This document shows, one piece after another, positions 41,963-50,168 of a stretch of 64,000 nucleotides of DNA. The number at the start of each line of letters is the position of its first letter. Position 1 is the first letter of the stretch. Location of the stretch: NCBI RefSeq assembly GCF_002860165.1, contig NZ_PGUZ01000023.1, forward strand, positions 100,406-164,405. The letters run 5' to 3'. The notes under the pieces are model-generated. The model had not been told where the DNA came from. It worked only from the letters and a program-made list of their open reading frames with translations, and made no database searches. Origin of the DNA: Bacillus sp. V3-13. Its GTDB lineage: Bacteria > Bacillota > Bacilli > Bacillales > Cytobacillaceae. Both the position numbers and the translations under genes were made by a program.

Positions 41963-43001
41963 TCGCCTAAAAAATATCTTAATTCCGGTAATAGCTGTAC
42001 TTCTCGGCGTCATTGTCGGAACGGTTATTATGATTATCAGCGGCTATGATGCTGTTGCAGGTTACACCGCGCTATGGAATGGTGCTTTCGGACAAGCATA
42101 TTATACCGGTGAAGTGATTCGCCAGGTCACTCCGTATATTTTAGCCGGACTGGCGGTCGCATTCGCGTTCAGAACCGGTTTATTCAATATTGGTGTTGAA
42201 GGCCAGCTGATCGTTGGCTGGCTGGCTTCTGTTTGGGTTGGCGTGGCCTTTGAGCTTCCGAAAATCATTCATCTGCCGCTTGCGATATTGGCTGCTGCAC
42301 TGGCGGGAGCATTATGGGGCTTTGTTCCAGGCCTCTTAAAAGCCCGGTTCCGCGTTCACGAAGTGATTGTCACCATTATGATGAACTATATCGCTCTGCA
42401 TGTAACAAACTATTTGATCCGGACTGTCATTTCCGAAAGAGCCGACAGGACAGCCAATATTCATGAATCAGCTACGCTGCGATCACCCTTCCTTGAAGGG
42501 CTGACCGATTATTCCCGCCTGCACTGGGGAATTATCATTGCTATTATAAGTGTATTCGTTATGTGGTTTTTGCTTGAAAAAACTACAAAGGGATTCGAAT
42601 TAAGATCGGTTGGCTTCAATCAGCATGCATCACAATATGCGGGGATGAACGTCAACGCAAATATCATCCAGTCAATGGTGATCTCCGGTATTTTTGCCGG
42701 GCTCGCCGGTGCGATGGAAGGACTCGGAACATTCGGCTATGCAGCGATAAAGGGCGGCTTTACAGGTGTAGGCTTTGACGGAATCGCCGTTGCCCTTTTG
42801 GGAGGAAACGGCCCGATCGGGATCGTCTTTGCAGCGATTCTGTTTGGAAGCTTAAAGGTCGGCGCCTTGAACATGCCGCTTGAGGCCGGAATACCGAATG
42901 AACTCGTTGATATTATTATTGCGTTAATCGTCTTCTTTGTCGCCGCAAGCTATATGATTCGCTTACTTATTGATCGATTAGGCAAAAAGGGGGTGAAGTA
43001 A
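41943..43001 (+). CDS. nupP: Nucleoside ABC transporter permease 1
   Basis: A very hydrophobic 352-residue BPD_transp_2-type permease with about nine membrane segments. GLAVAFAFRTGLFNIGVEGQ and IHLPLAILAAALAGALWGFVPG are typical of the NupP/YufP group. The GTG at 41943 follows AAAGGAAG and overlaps nupO by 20 nt; the ATG at 41955 is the alternative start. nupQ begins directly after its stop. Confidence 0.92.
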   Translation: MKKAMSNRLKNILIPVIAVLLGVIVGTVIMIISGYDAVAGYTALWNGAFGQAYYTGEVIRQVTPYILAGLAVAFAFRTGLFNIGVEGQLIVGWLASVWVGVAFELPKIIHLPLAILAAALAGALWGFVPGLLKARFRVHEVIVTIMMNYIALHVTNYLIRTVISERADRTANIHESATLRSPFLEGLTDYSRLHWGIIIAIISVFVMWFLLEKTTKGFELRSVGFNQHASQYAGMNVNANIIQSMVISGIFAGLAGAMEGLGTFGYAAIKGGFTGVGFDGIAVALLGGNGPIGIVFAAILFGSLKVGALNMPLEAGIPNELVDIIIALIVFFVAASYMIRLLIDRLGKKGVK

Positions 43002-43961
43002 GTGGGCTTAATGGATGTTTTATTAATTATCATTCCAGCTACTTTACTGTGGGCAGCACCACTTATTTTCACTGCGTTAGGCGGAAACTTTTCCGAGCGT
43101 TCCGGCGTTGTAAACATCGGCCTGGAAGGATTAATGGTGATCGGGGCGTTCTCTGCGATCGTTTTTAATTTAACGTTCGTTGACAGCCTGGGAAATTTGA
43201 CGCCGTGGATTGCTCTTTTAGTCGCCATGATCGTTGGAGCCTTGCTTTCTGTTCTCCATGCTGTTGCGTCGATTACATTCCGTGCTGACCAGACGGTTTC
43301 CGGTGTCGCGATTAATCTGCTTGCAATAGGGGCGGCCTTATTTTTAGTCAAGCTTATCTATGGAAAAGGACAGACTGATATTATCCAGAAGGGATTCGGT
43401 AAAGTCGATATTCCTTTGCTAAGCGATATTCCGCTGCTTGGAGATCTGTTTTTCTCAAATACGTATTACACTTCATATGTTGCGATCGCTTTCGCTTTTA
43501 TTTCCTGGTATGTGATGTTCAAGACACCATTCGGCCTCCGTCTGCGCGCCGTCGGTGAACATCCAATGGCGGCGGACACAATGGGAATTAACGTCACAAA
43601 AATGCGTTACATCGGCGTTATCATTTCGGGAGCGCTTGCCGGAATTGGCGGTGGTGTATACGCCCAGGCGATTTCCTCCGACTTCAGCCATGCAACAATC
43701 AGCGGCCAGGGCTTTATGGCTCTTGCAGCCCTAATCTTTGGCAAATGGCATCCGCTTGGAGCAATGGGAGCAGCGTTGTTCTTCGGATTTGCGCAAAGCT
43801 TGAGCATTATCGGGTCAAGCTTGCCTTTCTTGGAGAATGTTCCAAACGTATATTTGCTGATTACACCATATGTATTAACGATTCTGGCCCTGGCAGGTTT
43901 TATTGGCCGGGCTGAAGCCCCTAAGGCTTCCGGAACACACTATATAAAAGGAAGCAGATAA
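43002..43961 (+). CDS. nupQ: Nucleoside ABC transporter permease 2
   Basis: The second permease (319 residues) pairs with NupP to form the channel. FTALGGNFSERSGVVNIGLEGLM and GLRLRAVGEHPMAADTMGINV are family motifs. The GTG start at 43002 abuts the nupP stop, with AAGGGGGTGA inside nupP. A strong terminator follows, ending the nup operon. Confidence 0.92.
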   Translation: MGLMDVLLIIIPATLLWAAPLIFTALGGNFSERSGVVNIGLEGLMVIGAFSAIVFNLTFVDSLGNLTPWIALLVAMIVGALLSVLHAVASITFRADQTVSGVAINLLAIGAALFLVKLIYGKGQTDIIQKGFGKVDIPLLSDIPLLGDLFFSNTYYTSYVAIAFAFISWYVMFKTPFGLRLRAVGEHPMAADTMGINVTKMRYIGVIISGALAGIGGGVYAQAISSDFSHATISGQGFMALAALIFGKWHPLGAMGAALFFGFAQSLSIIGSSLPFLENVPNVYLLITPYVLTILALAGFIGRAEAPKASGTHYIKGSR

Positions 43962-43968
43962 TATACTT

Positions 43969-44006
43969 ACACCCCTGATTTCAGAGTGAATCAGGGGTGT
44001 TTTTTT
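43969..44006 (+). terminator. Terminator after nupQ
   Basis: ACACCCCTGATT/AATCAGGGGTGT is a perfect 12-bp stem followed by TTTTTT. Confidence 0.95.
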
Positions 44007-44082
44007 ATCAAATTTAATAGCATAAAATTAAGAAAATTGACGAAGATTGTCTAAATATTTATTTTTTTGAAATGCTTTATTG

Positions 44083-44091
44083 TGCTAAAAT
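44083..44091 (+). promoter_or_regulatory. Extended -10 promoter for the diguanylate cyclase gene
   Basis: TGCTAAAAT about 35 nt before the start codon, in an AT-rich stretch. The gene stands as a single unit between two terminators. Confidence 0.5.
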
Positions 44092-44127
44092 GGAATTAGT
44101 TGTTAATACTTTAAGAGGGTAATAGTT

Positions 44128-45213
44128 ATGGGTTTTTCTCTGTATGTGAACGATTATAAAACCGAAAGAATCTTTTCCTGTCTAAGATGGATTTTCTTTG
44201 TGATGGCAGTCACGATGTTTTATTTTCCTCCCCTGGCTGAGATTCTCCAATTTGAAACAGGCTCATTTCCGTTCCTCGTCGCAGTCGGGGCCATATATAT
44301 GTTAACAACACAAATAGCACTGGCAAAAATGAGCCCTGATCATAAGTACTTCCCTTTCATTACAAAAACAGGGATTGTGTTTGATTTTATTGCGCTCTTT
44401 TGGCTTTTGGGCTTGACTGGCGGCGTCATGAGTTATCTTTTTCCGATCGCTTACCTGTTTGTTATGCATGCGACTATTTATTGGCGTACAAAAGGTTTTT
44501 TCATCTCCAGTGCCTCGGCAACTGCCGGTTATTCGGGAATACTATTAATGGAAATGCCCGTATCGGAGCAAGTGTGGTTTGTCTTTTTATTAAATACGGC
44601 TTTTGTTTGGATTGTCGGGATCTTCGGCGCCATCCTCGTGCTGCGGGAAAGGAAGCATATCAAGCAAAAGAAGATATATCAGCAGCTTGTTGTGACCGAT
44701 TATTTAACAGGGCTGTATAATCATCGCCACTTCCAGGAGCATATACGCCATTTAAAGGAGCAGTCCATTCCCTTTGCACTTATAATGGGCGATATTGACC
44801 ATTTCAAGCCGGTAAATGACCGATATGGCCATTTAGTCGGAGACGAAGTACTCCGGGAAATGGGGAAAATGATGAATGAAATCGCCGTAAAATATGACGG
44901 ACAAGCTTTTCGCTATGGAGGCGAGGAATTCGCCCTTGTAATCCGCAATCACGACAAAGAATACCTGCTCCAATTTTTTACCGAGTTTTATGAATACTTA
45001 AACAATAACACCTTCACAGAAAATGGTTTGAAAATTACGATGAGTTTTGGCATTGCTTGCAGCAAACAGGATCAGTCAAGCGAAGAGATGATTTCCGAAG
45101 CAGATAAGCTTTTATATATGGCGAAGGGAAATGGAAAAAACCAGGCCCGTTTTGATTGCGGTCATACCTTCTGTAACTCCGGACCGGTGCCGACAGAAGC
45201 CATTTCAAGTTAA
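44128..45213 (+). CDS. Membrane diguanylate cyclase (GGDEF)
   Basis: Six predicted membrane helices (about 17-36, 47-66, 78-98, 101-118, 124-141, 149-172) are followed by a GGDEF domain from 190. It has TDYLTGLYNHRHF, the Mg/GTP motif GDIDHFKPVNDRYGH and the active-site GGEEF at 264-268, so it should make cyclic di-GMP. The inhibitory RxxD site five residues before GGEEF is absent (KYDG). The last ~20 residues carry two cysteines (CGHTFC), an unusual tail. GAGGGT precedes the ATG. It occupies the place of ymfD in B. subtilis; the sensed signal is unknown. Confidence 0.9.
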   Translation: MGFSLYVNDYKTERIFSCLRWIFFVMAVTMFYFPPLAEILQFETGSFPFLVAVGAIYMLTTQIALAKMSPDHKYFPFITKTGIVFDFIALFWLLGLTGGVMSYLFPIAYLFVMHATIYWRTKGFFISSASATAGYSGILLMEMPVSEQVWFVFLLNTAFVWIVGIFGAILVLRERKHIKQKKIYQQLVVTDYLTGLYNHRHFQEHIRHLKEQSIPFALIMGDIDHFKPVNDRYGHLVGDEVLREMGKMMNEIAVKYDGQAFRYGGEEFALVIRNHDKEYLLQFFTEFYEYLNNNTFTENGLKITMSFGIACSKQDQSSEEMISEADKLLYMAKGNGKNQARFDCGHTFCNSGPVPTEAISS

Positions 45214-45214
45214 C

Positions 45215-45242
45215 AGCCTCCTCCTATCACGGGGGCTTTTTT
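45215..45242 (+). terminator. Terminator after the diguanylate cyclase gene
   Basis: AGCCTCC/GGGGGCT stem (one G-T pair), then TTTTT. Confidence 0.82.
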
Positions 45243-45334
45243 ATTTCATCATAATAATATTATGTAAATTAAATTCGAAAAAGAAATGAAATGATCTGCC
45301 CGGATGCTAAGTATAATGTAAAAAGTCTAATTTC

Positions 45335-45343
45335 TGGTACTAT
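45335..45343 (+). promoter_or_regulatory. Possible extended -10 promoter for ymfF
   Basis: TGGTACTAT lies about 85 nt before ymfF; a separate TATAAT at 45312-45317 is an alternative. Neither has a convincing -35. Confidence 0.35.
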
Positions 45344-45428
45344 AAGAAAGAATAGCCTTCAAATTAAAGGATATGATAGAAAATAACCGCTCGACTGAAA
45401 AAAAGCGTTTTGTAAGGGAGGAAATGTG

Positions 45429-46721
45429 ATGGCGATAATATCTGAAGCCGTGAAGAAAATGAAAGGCTACAATCTGCATATTGTGAAAACGGGAAAATAT
45501 AAAACGAACACAATCGTTTGGAAAATGAAGGCACCTTTAAATGAAGATGATGCAACCTTCAGAGCGATCCTGCCTTACGTCCTGCAAAGCAGTTCAGCCC
45601 GCTATCCTTCGACGACCGCTCTCCGTGCATATTTGGATGAGCTTTATGGGGCAACCCTTTTTGTTGATCTTGCCAAAAAAGGCGAGTACCATATTATCAG
45701 CTTCTCAATCGAAGTCGCCAACGAAAAGTTTTTAAGCGACCCGGCTCCATTATTGAAAAAAGCATTTGAGTTTCTCGCAGAAATCCTCCGTAACCCGCAT
45801 ACTAACGGGCAGGCATTCGATGCGGAGACAGTTGAGAAAGAAAAACGGACGTTAAAGCAGCGGATTCAATCTGTTTACGATGACAAAATGAGATATTCAA
45901 ACTTCAGGCTTGTTGAGGAAATGTGTAAAGGAGAGCCGTACGCGATTCCTGTAAATGGCGAGCTTGAAAAAGTCGGTGATATTAACGCGGAAAATTTATA
46001 TCATTATTATGAAAGAGCTTTTTCCGAAGATGAACTTGATCTTTACGTAATCGGCGATATTGTCGAGGATGAAGTCATCGAAATTGCCGATAGCCTCTTG
46101 CAATTTAATGAGCGCGAGCCCCGTGTCTCAGCGGGTCACGCACCGGAAAAAAAGCCGGAGGTTCATGAAGTGATCGAGGAGCAGGATGTCAAACAAGGCA
46201 AATTAAATATTGGTTACCGGACCAACATCACTTATGGGGATGCTGATTATTATGCCCTGCAATTGTTTAACGGCATCTTTGGCGGTTTTTCACATTCGAA
46301 GCTGTTTATTAATGTACGTGAAAAAGCGAGCCTCGCCTACTATGCGGCAAGCCGGCTTGAGAGCCATAAAGGACTTTTGATGGTGATGTCGGGAATCGAC
46401 AGGAAAAATTATCAGCAGGCCGTCACGATTATTAAGGAACAAATGGAAGCCATGAAAAACGGTGATTTTACAGAGAATGAAATTGAACAGACGAAGGCGG
46501 TCACGATCAACCAGATGCTTGAAACGATCGACACAGCCCGGGGACTTGTTGAGGTGCTGTATCACAGTGTTGTTGCCGGCACCATGGTGGACCTTGACGA
46601 GTGGCTCGAAAAAACAAGGCAAGTGCCGAAGGAAGATATTGTGGCTGCTGCAAAAAAAGCCGATCTCGATACGATCTATTTTTTGACGGGAATGGAGGGC
46701 GGAAAAAGTGAAGAAAATTAA
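45429..46721 (+). CDS. ymfF: M16 family protein lacking zinc motif (YmfF)
   Basis: A 430-residue pitrilysin-fold protein. At the place of the inverted zinc motif the sequence is YVLQSSSARYP, so HxxEH is missing and it cannot be a peptidase alone. It keeps the C-half R/Y pair (R297 and Y304 in VREKASLAY), which in two-chain M16 enzymes completes the partner's active site. The ATG at 45429 is 7 nt from AGGGAGG. ymfH overlaps its 3' end by 14 nt and encodes the zinc-bearing partner. Confidence 0.9.
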   Translation: MAIISEAVKKMKGYNLHIVKTGKYKTNTIVWKMKAPLNEDDATFRAILPYVLQSSSARYPSTTALRAYLDELYGATLFVDLAKKGEYHIISFSIEVANEKFLSDPAPLLKKAFEFLAEILRNPHTNGQAFDAETVEKEKRTLKQRIQSVYDDKMRYSNFRLVEEMCKGEPYAIPVNGELEKVGDINAENLYHYYERAFSEDELDLYVIGDIVEDEVIEIADSLLQFNEREPRVSAGHAPEKKPEVHEVIEEQDVKQGKLNIGYRTNITYGDADYYALQLFNGIFGGFSHSKLFINVREKASLAYYAASRLESHKGLLMVMSGIDRKNYQQAVTIIKEQMEAMKNGDFTENEIEQTKAVTINQMLETIDTARGLVEVLYHSVVAGTMVDLDEWLEKTRQVPKEDIVAAAKKADLDTIYFLTGMEGGKSEEN

Positions 46722-48000
46722 ATTTGACCAGCTCCAGGAAGAGCTTTTTCACGAAAAGCTTGAGAATGGGCTTAATGTATATATTCTCCCCAAGCCGGGA
46801 TTTAATAAAACGTATGCAACGTTCACAACGAATTACGGGTCGATCGATAATCATTTTCAGCCACTCGATAAAAATGAAATGGTCAAGGTTCCGGATGGCA
46901 TTGCCCACTTTTTGGAGCATAAGCTTTTTGAGAAGGCAGACGGGGATGTGTTCCAGCAATTCAGCCGCCAGGGTGCATCAGCAAATGCGTTTACATCTTT
47001 TACAAGAACAGCTTATTTATTTTCGAGCACGTCGAACGTGGAGGAAAACCTGGAAACGTTAATCGATTTTGTCCAGGATCCTTATTTTACTGAAAAAACA
47101 GTTGAGAAAGAAAAGGGCATTATCGGCCAGGAAATCACAATGTATGATGACAATCCCGATTGGCGATTATACTTTGGCCTTATTCAAAATTTGTATAAAA
47201 ACCACCCTGTGAAAATTGATATCGCAGGAACAATCGAATCGATTTCGGAAATCACGAAGGATATGCTCTATGAATGCTACGAAACCTTTTATCACCCGAG
47301 CAACATGCTGCTGTTCGTAACAGGGCCCGTCGATCCGGAGCGGATCATGAACCAGGTGAAGGAGAATCAGGCTAAAAAGCAGTATGATGACCAGCCGGAA
47401 ATCAAGCGCCAGTTTGCCGAAGAACCCGCCGAAGCTGCGGTCAAAAAGCAAGTCCTGAAAATGAACGTGCAAACATCGAAATGCTTATTCGGCATTAAAG
47501 CACCGGACCCAAACGAAAGCGGTGCTGAACTGCTGAAAAATGAATTAACCGTAAATGTCATTCTTGATATTTTGTTCAGTAAAAGCTCTGAACATTACAG
47601 CGAGCTATACAATGAAGGACTGATTGATGAAACATTTTCCTATGATTATACACAGGAACAGGGTTTTGGCTTTGCGATGGTCGGCGGGGATACGAATGAT
47701 CCCGACCGTCTTGCTGAGCGAATCGCGGACATATTGGCCGAAGGAAAAAGAGGAGCGTTCTTTAAGGAAGATAACCTCGGCAGAGCGAAAAAGAAGAAAA
47801 TCGGCTCTTTTCTCCGCGCGGTTAACTCCCCGGAGTATATCGCCAATCAATTTACGCGTTATGCGTTTAACGATATGAATTTATTTGATGTCGTGCCGAC
47901 GCTTGAGAGCATTTCACTGGAAGATGTCAAAGCTGCAGCCAACCGTTTTATTTCTGATGACCGATTCAGTGTCTGCCAGGTGGTCCCGAAAAATAAATAA
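46708..48000 (+). CDS. ymfH: M16 family zinc peptidase (YmfH)
   Basis: A 430-residue M16 protein with the zinc motif HFLEH at 67-71 and the third ligand in GIIGQEITMYDDNPDW. In its C-half the R/Y region of active homodimers is replaced (LYNEGLIDETFSYDY). The GTG start at 46708 follows GGAGGGCGG and lies inside ymfF, so both chains are made together. A heterodimer with YmfF is the likely active form. The substrate is unknown. Confidence 0.92.
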   Translation: MKKIKFDQLQEELFHEKLENGLNVYILPKPGFNKTYATFTTNYGSIDNHFQPLDKNEMVKVPDGIAHFLEHKLFEKADGDVFQQFSRQGASANAFTSFTRTAYLFSSTSNVEENLETLIDFVQDPYFTEKTVEKEKGIIGQEITMYDDNPDWRLYFGLIQNLYKNHPVKIDIAGTIESISEITKDMLYECYETFYHPSNMLLFVTGPVDPERIMNQVKENQAKKQYDDQPEIKRQFAEEPAEAAVKKQVLKMNVQTSKCLFGIKAPDPNESGAELLKNELTVNVILDILFSKSSEHYSELYNEGLIDETFSYDYTQEQGFGFAMVGGDTNDPDRLAERIADILAEGKRGAFFKEDNLGRAKKKKIGSFLRAVNSPEYIANQFTRYAFNDMNLFDVVPTLESISLEDVKAAANRFISDDRFSVCQVVPKNK

Positions 48001-48009
48001 TTCATTCTG

Positions 48010-48037
48010 AAAAAAGTACCCTTGCGGTGCTTTTTTT
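48010..48037 (+). terminator. Terminator after ymfH
   Basis: AAAAAGTACC/GGTGCTTTTT with a short loop and trailing T. Confidence 0.8.
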
Positions 48038-48096
48038 CATAGAAGAATCATTGTATGATATAGGGCGTATACACTGAATTGTACGGAGTGGAGTTC

Positions 48097-48819
48097 ATGG
48101 GAAAATTTGCATTAATCACCGGGGCAAGCGGAGGTATCGGCACGGCAATCGCAAAAAAATTAGCAAAGAACGGTTATTCACTATATTTGCATTACAATCG
48201 CAACAAACCGGGCATTGAACAGTTGATGAGCGAACTGAATGAACTCGAAGGGGAGTATATTCCGATTCAAGCCGACCTTTCGTCTCCGTCCGGCTATAAA
48301 AAAATAGCTTCTTCGGTCTTTTCAATTGATGCGATCATTCATAACAGCGGCAACAGCCATTCCGGCATGCTTGTTGATCTTGATGAACAAACCGCCGAGG
48401 AGCTTGTCCGTATTCACGTAACCTCGCCGCTGCTGCTCACAAAGGAGCTGCTTCCGAAGCTGCAAAATAAACGGGGCGGCAATATCGTCGTCATTTCTTC
48501 CATATGGGGGCAAACCGGTTCCGCGTTTGAAGTGGCATACTCTGCGGTGAAAGGGGCGCAAATCAGCTTTGTCAAAGCATTGAGCAAGGAACTGGCCCGG
48601 ACCGGCATCAGGGTGAACGGGGTCGCGCCAGGCGCGATCGATACAAACATGCTTGACAGCCTCACTGAAGGAGAACTGGGTGAACTGGCAAATGAAATTC
48701 CCGTCGGCCGGCTCGGAAACCCGGAGGAGGTCGCGGATTCAGTTGCTTTTTTTCTGTCAGATCAGGCAACTTACATAACCGGTCAAATCCTCGGTGTCAA
48801 TGGCGGTTGGTACACATAA
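48097..48819 (+). CDS. ymfI: Short-chain dehydrogenase/reductase YmfI
   Basis: A classical SDR of 240 residues resembling 3-oxoacyl-ACP reductases. The cofactor motif TGASGGIG is near residue 8, the HNSGN segment near 88, and catalytic Tyr148-x3-Lys152 (YSAVK) follow. APGAIDTNML and the C-terminal ITGQILGVNGGW end the protein. The substrate cannot be told from sequence. The ATG at 48097 follows GGAGTGGAG; the upstream TTG at 48079 has no such site. Confidence 0.92.
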   Translation: MGKFALITGASGGIGTAIAKKLAKNGYSLYLHYNRNKPGIEQLMSELNELEGEYIPIQADLSSPSGYKKIASSVFSIDAIIHNSGNSHSGMLVDLDEQTAEELVRIHVTSPLLLTKELLPKLQNKRGGNIVVISSIWGQTGSAFEVAYSAVKGAQISFVKALSKELARTGIRVNGVAPGAIDTNMLDSLTEGELGELANEIPVGRLGNPEEVADSVAFFLSDQATYITGQILGVNGGWYT

Positions 48820-48889
48820 AAATTTCATGCATATTTTCATCCTTCTAAATCCAAAATAACCATGTATTTATCAAAAGGAGGATGAAAAA

Positions 48890-49153
48890 ATGTCTATATT
48901 AGAAAGCTGGGACCAGTGGAAGAATTTCTTAGGTGATCGCCTCCATCATGCCCAAAATGAGGGAATGGACAATGAATCCATCAATAATCTTGCCTATGAA
49001 ATCGGCGGTTACCTTTCTCAGAACGTCGACCCTAAAAATGAGCAGGAACGAGTTCTTGCTGATCTTTGGTCGGTTGCAAGTCCTGAAGAACAGCATGCGA
49101 TTGCCAATATGATGGTCAAGCTCGTTCAAAATAACGGATCTCAACAAAAATGA
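48890..49153 (+). CDS. ymfJ: YmfJ-family protein (DUF3243)
   Basis: An 87-residue helical protein of the DUF3243 family (WDQWKNFLGDRLHHAQ... EEQHAIANMMVKLVQN). The start follows AAAGGAGGATG, a strong site. Function unknown; the position between ymfI and ymfK is conserved in Bacillaceae. Confidence 0.9.
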   Translation: MSILESWDQWKNFLGDRLHHAQNEGMDNESINNLAYEIGGYLSQNVDPKNEQERVLADLWSVASPEEQHAIANMMVKLVQNNGSQQK

Positions 49154-49160
49154 TTGATGG

Positions 49161-49199
49161 AACAGCCCTTGTCATAACCGGCAAGGGCTGTTTTCTTTT
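49161..49199 (+). terminator. Terminator after ymfJ
   Basis: AACAGCCCTTG/CAAGGGCTGTT with a 10-nt loop, then TTCTTTT. Confidence 0.88.
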
Positions 49200-49293
49200 A
49201 CCGCTGCTTCAGACCTTGGCCGAAAGCCTTCTTTGTGATTTTAAAGGAAAAGTTATGCTTGTTTTTCCTTTCATCTTCTGGAAAAATAAATTA

Positions 49294-49302
49294 TGATAGA
49301 AT
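49294..49302 (+). promoter_or_regulatory. Extended -10 promoter for ymfK
   Basis: TGATAGAAT lies about 55 nt before the ymfK start. An imperfect hairpin, AAAGGAAAA/TTTTCCTTT (49243-49271), sits upstream of it. Confidence 0.45.
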
Positions 49303-49357
49303 CGGGATAAAAAAATTGCAGGAATTTGTCACATGCATACTCGTTAGGGAGGTTTTT

Positions 49358-50149
49358 ATGGATAAAACGGAATGGTATTTAGAATATGAAATACAAAAAA
49401 ACCGTCCTGGTTTGCTTGGTGACATCTCGTCTTTGCTCGGTATGCTGTCGATCAATATTGTTACGATTAATGGCGTAGATGAAGGCAGGCGCGGATTACT
49501 GATTCTTGCAAAGGACCATGAACAAATTGTGCGGCTTGAGTCTATTTTAAATACAATGGATACAATAAAAGTAATTAAGCTTAGGGAGCCAAAGCTCCGG
49601 GATCGCCTCGCGGTCCGGCACGGCCGTTACATCCAGCGCGATGCCGATGATAAAAAAACATTCCGCTTTATCAGGAATGAACTTGGCATTCTTGTTGATT
49701 TTATGGCAGAATTGTTTAAGCAGGAAGGTCATAAGCTGATCGGCATCCGGGGAATGCCGCGTGTCGGCAAAACAGAATCAATTGTGGCTTCCAGTGTGTG
49801 TGCCAATAAACGCTGGCTGTTTGTTTCCTCAACTTTGCTGAAGCAGACGATTCGAAATCAACTGATTGAAGATGAATATAGCGAAAACAATTTATTTATA
49901 ATTGATGGCATAGTTTCAACGAGAAGAGCGAACGAACGGCATTGGCAGCTTGTCAGGGAAATCATGCGCCTGAACGCTGTAAAAGTGGTTGAGCACCCGG
50001 ACGTATTTGTGCAGAATTCTGAATATACTCTCGAAGATTTTGATTATATTATTGAATTGCGCAATGATCCTGACGAAGAGATTACATACGAACTTGAGCA
50101 CAAAAACAATATGTTCTCCGACTCTGAATTTGGAGGCTTTGATTTTTAA
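49358..50149 (+). CDS. ymfK: YmfK: ACT-like domain plus P-loop (DUF3388)
   Basis: A 263-residue protein. Residues 5-75 look like an ACT ligand-binding domain (YEIQKNRPGLLGDISSLLGML). The C-terminal part has a Walker A-like loop GMPRVGKT (132-139) and a hydrophobic strand ending in Asp (NLFIIDG, 178-184) that could be Walker B. It belongs to the uncharacterised DUF3388 family next to rodZ and pgsA. The ATG at 49358 follows AGGGAGG; a longer frame from 49235 covers the promoter and is rejected. The biochemical role is unknown. Confidence 0.85.
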   Translation: MDKTEWYLEYEIQKNRPGLLGDISSLLGMLSINIVTINGVDEGRRGLLILAKDHEQIVRLESILNTMDTIKVIKLREPKLRDRLAVRHGRYIQRDADDKKTFRFIRNELGILVDFMAELFKQEGHKLIGIRGMPRVGKTESIVASSVCANKRWLFVSSTLLKQTIRNQLIEDEYSENNLFIIDGIVSTRRANERHWQLVREIMRLNAVKVVEHPDVFVQNSEYTLEDFDYIIELRNDPDEEITYELEHKNNMFSDSEFGGFDF

Positions 50150-50168
50150 ATGTATGGAAGGTGTTATT

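Noticed and set aside
49235..49357. N-terminal extension of ymfK
   Set aside because: Contains the predicted promoter; the strong ribosome binding site AGGGAGG points to ATG 49358.
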